Shown here piece by piece: positions 60,620-64,000 of a DNA stretch of 64,000 nucleotides. Each line of letters starts with the position of its first letter. Positions within the stretch are counted from its first letter, which is position 1. The stretch is from Dioscorea cayenensis subsp. rotundata (Eukaryota; Streptophyta; Magnoliopsida; Dioscoreales; Dioscoreaceae), in assembly GCF_009730915.1 (NCBI RefSeq), contig NC_052478.1:21556387-21620386 (forward strand). Direction: 5' to 3'. The translations under genes were made by a program, and so were the position numbers. The notes beneath the pieces are model-generated. The model did not search any database, had not been told where the DNA came from, and saw only the letters and a list, made by a program, of their open reading frames with translations.

Positions 60620-60833
60620 ATTTTCATCATTTGTAACTATGATCCTCCGTGAAAATTATTAATACTAACTACTCTTTTATTATCTAATCTATGATTAGTT
60701 TTCATCATTTGTAACTATGATCCTCCGTGAAAATTATTAATGCTAACTACTCTTTTATTATCTAATTTATGATTAATTTGCATCATTTGTAACTATGATC
60801 CTCCCTGGAATGCCATGGGACAGCCCTTATTGA
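60620..60833 (+). pseudogene. PR-1 3-prime relic in a 78-bp tandem triplication
   Basis: The words for the PR-1 C-terminus, TTCATCATTTGTAACTATGA then TCCTCC (FIICNYDPP), occur three times at a spacing of 78 (60626, 60704, 60782). In the first two copies the sequence then leaves PR-1 for AAAATTATTAATNCTAACTA, DNA also found at 44225 behind copy B. Only the third continues as a degraded PR-1 end (CTGGAATGCC, CAGCCCTTATTGA) and on into a PR-1 3-prime flank like that of copy A. Everything upstream in the gene is missing. Confidence 0.75.
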
Positions 60834-62565
60834 AGTGTTGCATGCATGCACTTATGAATATGATATCAAAATGGTTTACAGGGATTTTTATTGTATCATT
60901 AATAAATGAATACATTTTAAATAGATATATGACTGTTTGAATGTATTTATTTTGTTTTTATTAGAAAGAAATGGATTTTTGGATGTGCTTTTAAGGAAAA
61001 TTTTATTTTTATATATATTTTTTTACCAATATACTTAATTTTTATGATTTTTGAGAAGTGTTTTTAAGGTTGAAAAAAGAATCTATTTAAACAAAAAAAA
61101 AAGCCAACTGTATTTTTTTCTTACCAAAATACTCTTTATGCAAATAATTAATTTCCAATGTGTCCCTATTTAATCCCCATCCTTAGAACCAACATGTCTT
61201 TCTCAATTTCTGCCCAATGTTTAAAAGTATTCTAACTGTTCAACTGTTTATTGTTTGGGCATTTTTGCTACTATCTAACCACATTTCTCTCTTCGGAAAT
61301 TAATAAGTCTTTGTCATACTTTTACACCTCAAAAGCCCTACTAACAAAATCATATTTTTAATGAACATCCCAACAAATTAAAGTCATTAATTTATCATTA
61401 ATTCATACAAGTATTTAATTAATACATACATGAGTTGAATTTGTGATCAGCTAGAGCTTCAATTCTTTGCAATTACCTTAATGATAATACAGTATTCAAG
61501 TGTTCTTGATTGTTTTATAGGGCATATGAAGGAGAGAAAATATGCAGGTCTTTAGGCAACAAAAATGTATCAGTACTGGAATAACGACGTTGTTGAGAAA
61601 CAAGTGCTTGTTCTTAACCAAATATATGATTTACATATGCATAATGCATATATATATGGTACTAAGTGTTTAAAGTTTTGATATAATAGTATGACATGAG
61701 AATTAAAAAGGTCTTAATTAATATGCACCATGCTTACACATGAAGATCTCATGAGAAGTTAAAAACTGTAATCCTGATTAATTTGACCCACTAGTTAATG
61801 AGTAATGACAGTAACTTTATATACCTTAATTGCAACTTTTATTAAATTAACTCAATAAAATTTCCTTAAATAATATTAATTTTAATTTTTTTAAATTAAT
61901 TTTAAATCAATAAAGTCTAATTAACTTGCATGCATGGCCTGCATGCACGTAAGAGACAAGGGGTGTTTCAGAATAAAGGGTTTCCTTCAAATGTTCTTTA
62001 GGAAAGAAAAGTACATATATGCTGCATATGTATTAATGCGTTCACTAATATTAACCAATTTGATCAATTTTTTATCAAATCAATCATTTAGATTGACTTG
62101 ATAAAGAAGTACCAAATTGTACTTTCAGAATTAAGATTGTCAACTCTAATTAAGTTCGTACATATCACAAGAATGACACAAGCATGAAAACTGTATCAAA
62201 AAAAACAAAAAACACAAGTTGTTTGCAACCACCATCATCAATCACCATAAATAAACACTAATTTCCAATTTGTGGAGCATAATTACTTTGAAAAGATAAG
62301 TCATAAAAATGAAAGGAGATTAGTTTAAAATTTTAAATTAAAAAAAAAAACCACTTGTCAATTTTCCTCAAATATTAAATTAGAAAACATCAATAATAAA
62401 ACATATCATTTAGCCCAATTGAAAGTACTATAATCTCAAAGCAAAATTATTTTTACCAATTGATTTTTTAAAGTCAAGTCTCATCATCTATAAACATCTC
62501 ATGAACAATAAGCACATCTTGCACCACGAGATAGAAAGAAACCCTAACAATAACCCTAAAACTCC
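60834..62565 (+). promoter_or_regulatory. Array flank and promoter of PR-1 copy D
   Basis: Begins with a copy-A-type 3-prime flank (GCATGCATGCAC, GTTTACAGGGATTTTTATTG), then the common intergenic unit. At the position of the TGACG motif it reads CGTACATATCAC (about 62157-62168), so the motif is lost. TCTATAAACATC at about 62490 is the TATA box. AAACCCTAAC lies at about 62540. Confidence 0.6.
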
Positions 62566-63057
62566 ATGGCAATATCCAAGCTTGCAATATACTTAGCATG
62601 CATCATAGCACTAACCATGGCAGGCCATGCAGTGGCACATAATTCACCGGATCACTATCTTAATCCCCACAACTCAGCTCGCAGCGACGTCGGTGTTGGT
62701 CCGGTGACATGGAATGACACCGTGGCCGCCTACGCAGAGGACTACGCCAACCAAAGAGCCAAGGATTGTGAGCTCATCCACTCCAATGGATCTTACGGTG
62801 AGAACCTCTTTTGGGGTTCTGGGACTAATCACAGTGAAGAGGATGCAGTGAATGCATGGGTCTCTGAAAAGCAAGACTATGATTACTATAGCAACACTTG
62901 TGCTAAAGGAAAGGTGTGTGAACATTACACTCAGGTGGTATGGAGTAGCTCAACAAACATTGGTTGTGCTCGTGTGGTGTGTAACAATGATGGCGGTGTC
63001 TTCATCATCTGTAACTATTTCCTTGCTGGGAATATAGAAGGACAACGCCCTTACTAA
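62566..63057 (+). CDS. PR-1: Pathogenesis-related protein 1 (CAP superfamily), copy D, diverged
   Basis: Intronless, 163 residues, fully open. Signal peptide 1-24 (ends GHAVAH). The CAP domain keeps His35 (HNSAR), Glu79 ([10 protein letters not shown]), SEKQDYDY, the His of HYTQVVW and six cysteines. Differences from copies B and C fall in otherwise invariant places: NPHNSAR for NAHNSAR, CEHYTQ for CGHYTQ (an acidic residue next to the site His), TNHSEED for ADYSGVD, and [15 protein letters not shown], where the first residue of the CAPE1 peptide is Leu instead of Pro. It may be a sub- or neofunctionalised copy or one starting to decay. No frame damage is seen. Confidence 0.9.
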   Translation: MAISKLAIYLACIIALTMAGHAVAHNSPDHYLNPHNSARSDVGVGPVTWNDTVAAYAEDYANQRAKDCELIHSNGSYGENLFWGSGTNHSEEDAVNAWVSEKQDYDYYSNTCAKGKVCEHYTQVVWSSSTNIGCARVVCNNDGGVFIICNYFLAGNIEGQRPY

Positions 63058-63138
63058 GGGAATATTGATCAAGATTCAAGACCCCTCTATTTGTGTGTGT
63101 ATATATATATATAAAAGATGTCCTATATGTGTGTATAT

Positions 63139-63192
<54 letters not shown>

Positions 63193-63414
63193 GTCTGTTC
63201 TGTGTCTGTGTTTGTGGCATGATGGATATTTAAGAATAGCAAGGCCTGGTTTAATTAATTAATTTGTATGAGAAGATGGACTTGATATTAAAGGCTTTGT
63301 CTCGTTAAAATAAATGAATATGTTTGTGCATGTCTTTGCAGAATTATTATAATAATTTATAAGGTTATTATAATAACCTATAGGTTTTTTTTTTTTTCAA
63401 GTACATGATCAAAA
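63058..63414. other. 3-prime flank of PR-1 copy D with (CT)n and (AT)n tracts
   Basis: (CT)n at about 63141-63169 followed by (AT)n to 63192, then the common PR-1 3-prime flank (AGATGGACTT, CTTTGTCTCG, AATTATTATAATAATT). Confidence 0.7.
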
Positions 63415-63425
63415 TATTGTAATGT

Positions 63426-63641
63426 GTCAACTATTGGATAGCCCTAACAGTATGACACCAAAGTATAAGGGGAAGTCATGAGTTCAAATCCCCCCGACAG
63501 TATTGTTCATACACTGTTCATCCGGGATTTTTATACTATTCTCATACTGTACATATACTATATATTCAGATTCCAGTACTGTTCGGTACTGTTTATATTC
63601 ATATAAAAAGAGCGTTTATCGTTTATTATTAAAAAAAAAAC
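63426..63641 (+). mobile_element. tRNA-derived SINE with A-tail and 11-bp TSD
   Basis: 216 bp. It has a tRNA-like head with TAGCCCTAACAGTATGACACC and box B-like GAGTTCAAATCCCCC, then an AT-rich body with several ACTGTTC/TACTGT words and an A10 tail at 63631-63640. Flanked by TATTGTAATGT at 63415-63425 and 63642-63652. It interrupts the common PR-1 3-prime flank (compare the poly-T segment at 42880-42950). It differs in sequence from the SINE at 38787. Confidence 0.78.
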
Positions 63642-63652
63642 TATTGTAATGT

Positions 63653-64000
63653 TTGTAAAATTTCCCTATCATCTCTTTAAATGTTTTTTTCTTTCCTTTT
63701 TTCTATCTTAACCATGAGCTCACTTAGGCAAGCCATCATTGTCCCAGCACATGCTCTTAATTTGCGTTTGTCACATTTGTTAAAAGAAAAAACTAAAATA
63801 TATAATATAATTATACCAATATAATGATTAAATTATAAGAGCGTTTGTTATTTTAAAAATGGGTGAAAACTCATGAATTTTCATGTTGTGAGTAATTAAT
63901 AGTTTTTTTTTTGTGAAATTGTTTACAATGAAATAATAAATTTATTTTTTTAGTTATAATGAGAAATTGATTAAAAAAAATTCCTTTAATAAAAATCATT
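63653..64000. other. AT-rich end of the window
   Basis: Remainder of the copy D flank, then AT-rich DNA. No gene seen. Confidence 0.5.

Noticed and set aside
1-64000. CRISPR arrays, bacterial operons, prophage
   Set aside because: The window is plant nuclear DNA with introns; no spacer-repeat arrays or bacterial signals.

Overview
This is nuclear DNA from a flowering plant. It is strongly AT-rich between genes and GC-richer in exons, has GT-AG introns, and carries plant-type MITEs, CACTA, LINE and SINE elements. Gene content and repeat style suggest a monocot with AT-rich intergenic DNA (yam-like is a guess, not shown). A run of exactly 1000 N at 1055-2054 is an assembly gap.

Layout. 1-4.7 kb: transposon-derived DNA (two GC-rich hAT-like pieces, the gap, a foldback element, and a 256-bp Mutator-type MITE with a 9-bp target duplication). 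4.9-5.4 kb: a secreted glycine-rich, cysteine-tailed protein. 5.4-10.4 kb: AT-rich intergenic DNA. 10.5-11 kb: a small uncharacterised plant protein. 11.9-12.6 kb: a second Mutator-type MITE. 14.1-17.3 kb: a two-exon GT14 (DUF266/core-2-I-branching) glycosyltransferase. 18.5-22.3 kb: a six-exon MRS2/CorA magnesium transporter whose exon 5 has a reading-frame problem. 23.1-35.4 kb: a 22-exon gene for the PLAA/Ufd3/Doa1 homologue (WD40-PFU-PUL, 758 aa), open throughout.

36-64 kb is a tandem array of PR-1 (CAP superfamily) defence genes and their flanks. Three copies are open (42063-42560, 48218-48709, 62566-63057). One is full length but carries a nonsense codon (37274-37762). One is truncated after the signal peptide (40104-40193). 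One survives only as a 3-prime relic inside a 78-bp tandem triplication (60620-60833). The flanking DNA repeats along the array, so paralogous units act as empty-site controls for later insertions: a 672-bp hAT MITE, a SINE with a 28-bp target duplication, a 3304-bp non-autonomous CACTA element, a decayed full-length LINE, a 505-bp Mutator-type MITE, and another SINE in the last unit.

The single-copy genes on the left are ordinary housekeeping functions (wall/glycan synthesis, Mg transport, ubiquitin-Cdc48 pathway) and form no operon-like system. The interest lies in the PR-1 array: birth and death of copies, diverging C-terminal CAPE-type peptides and cysteine content, uneven retention of a TGACG promoter motif, and well-bounded young insertions. 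I found no convincing wholly new system.
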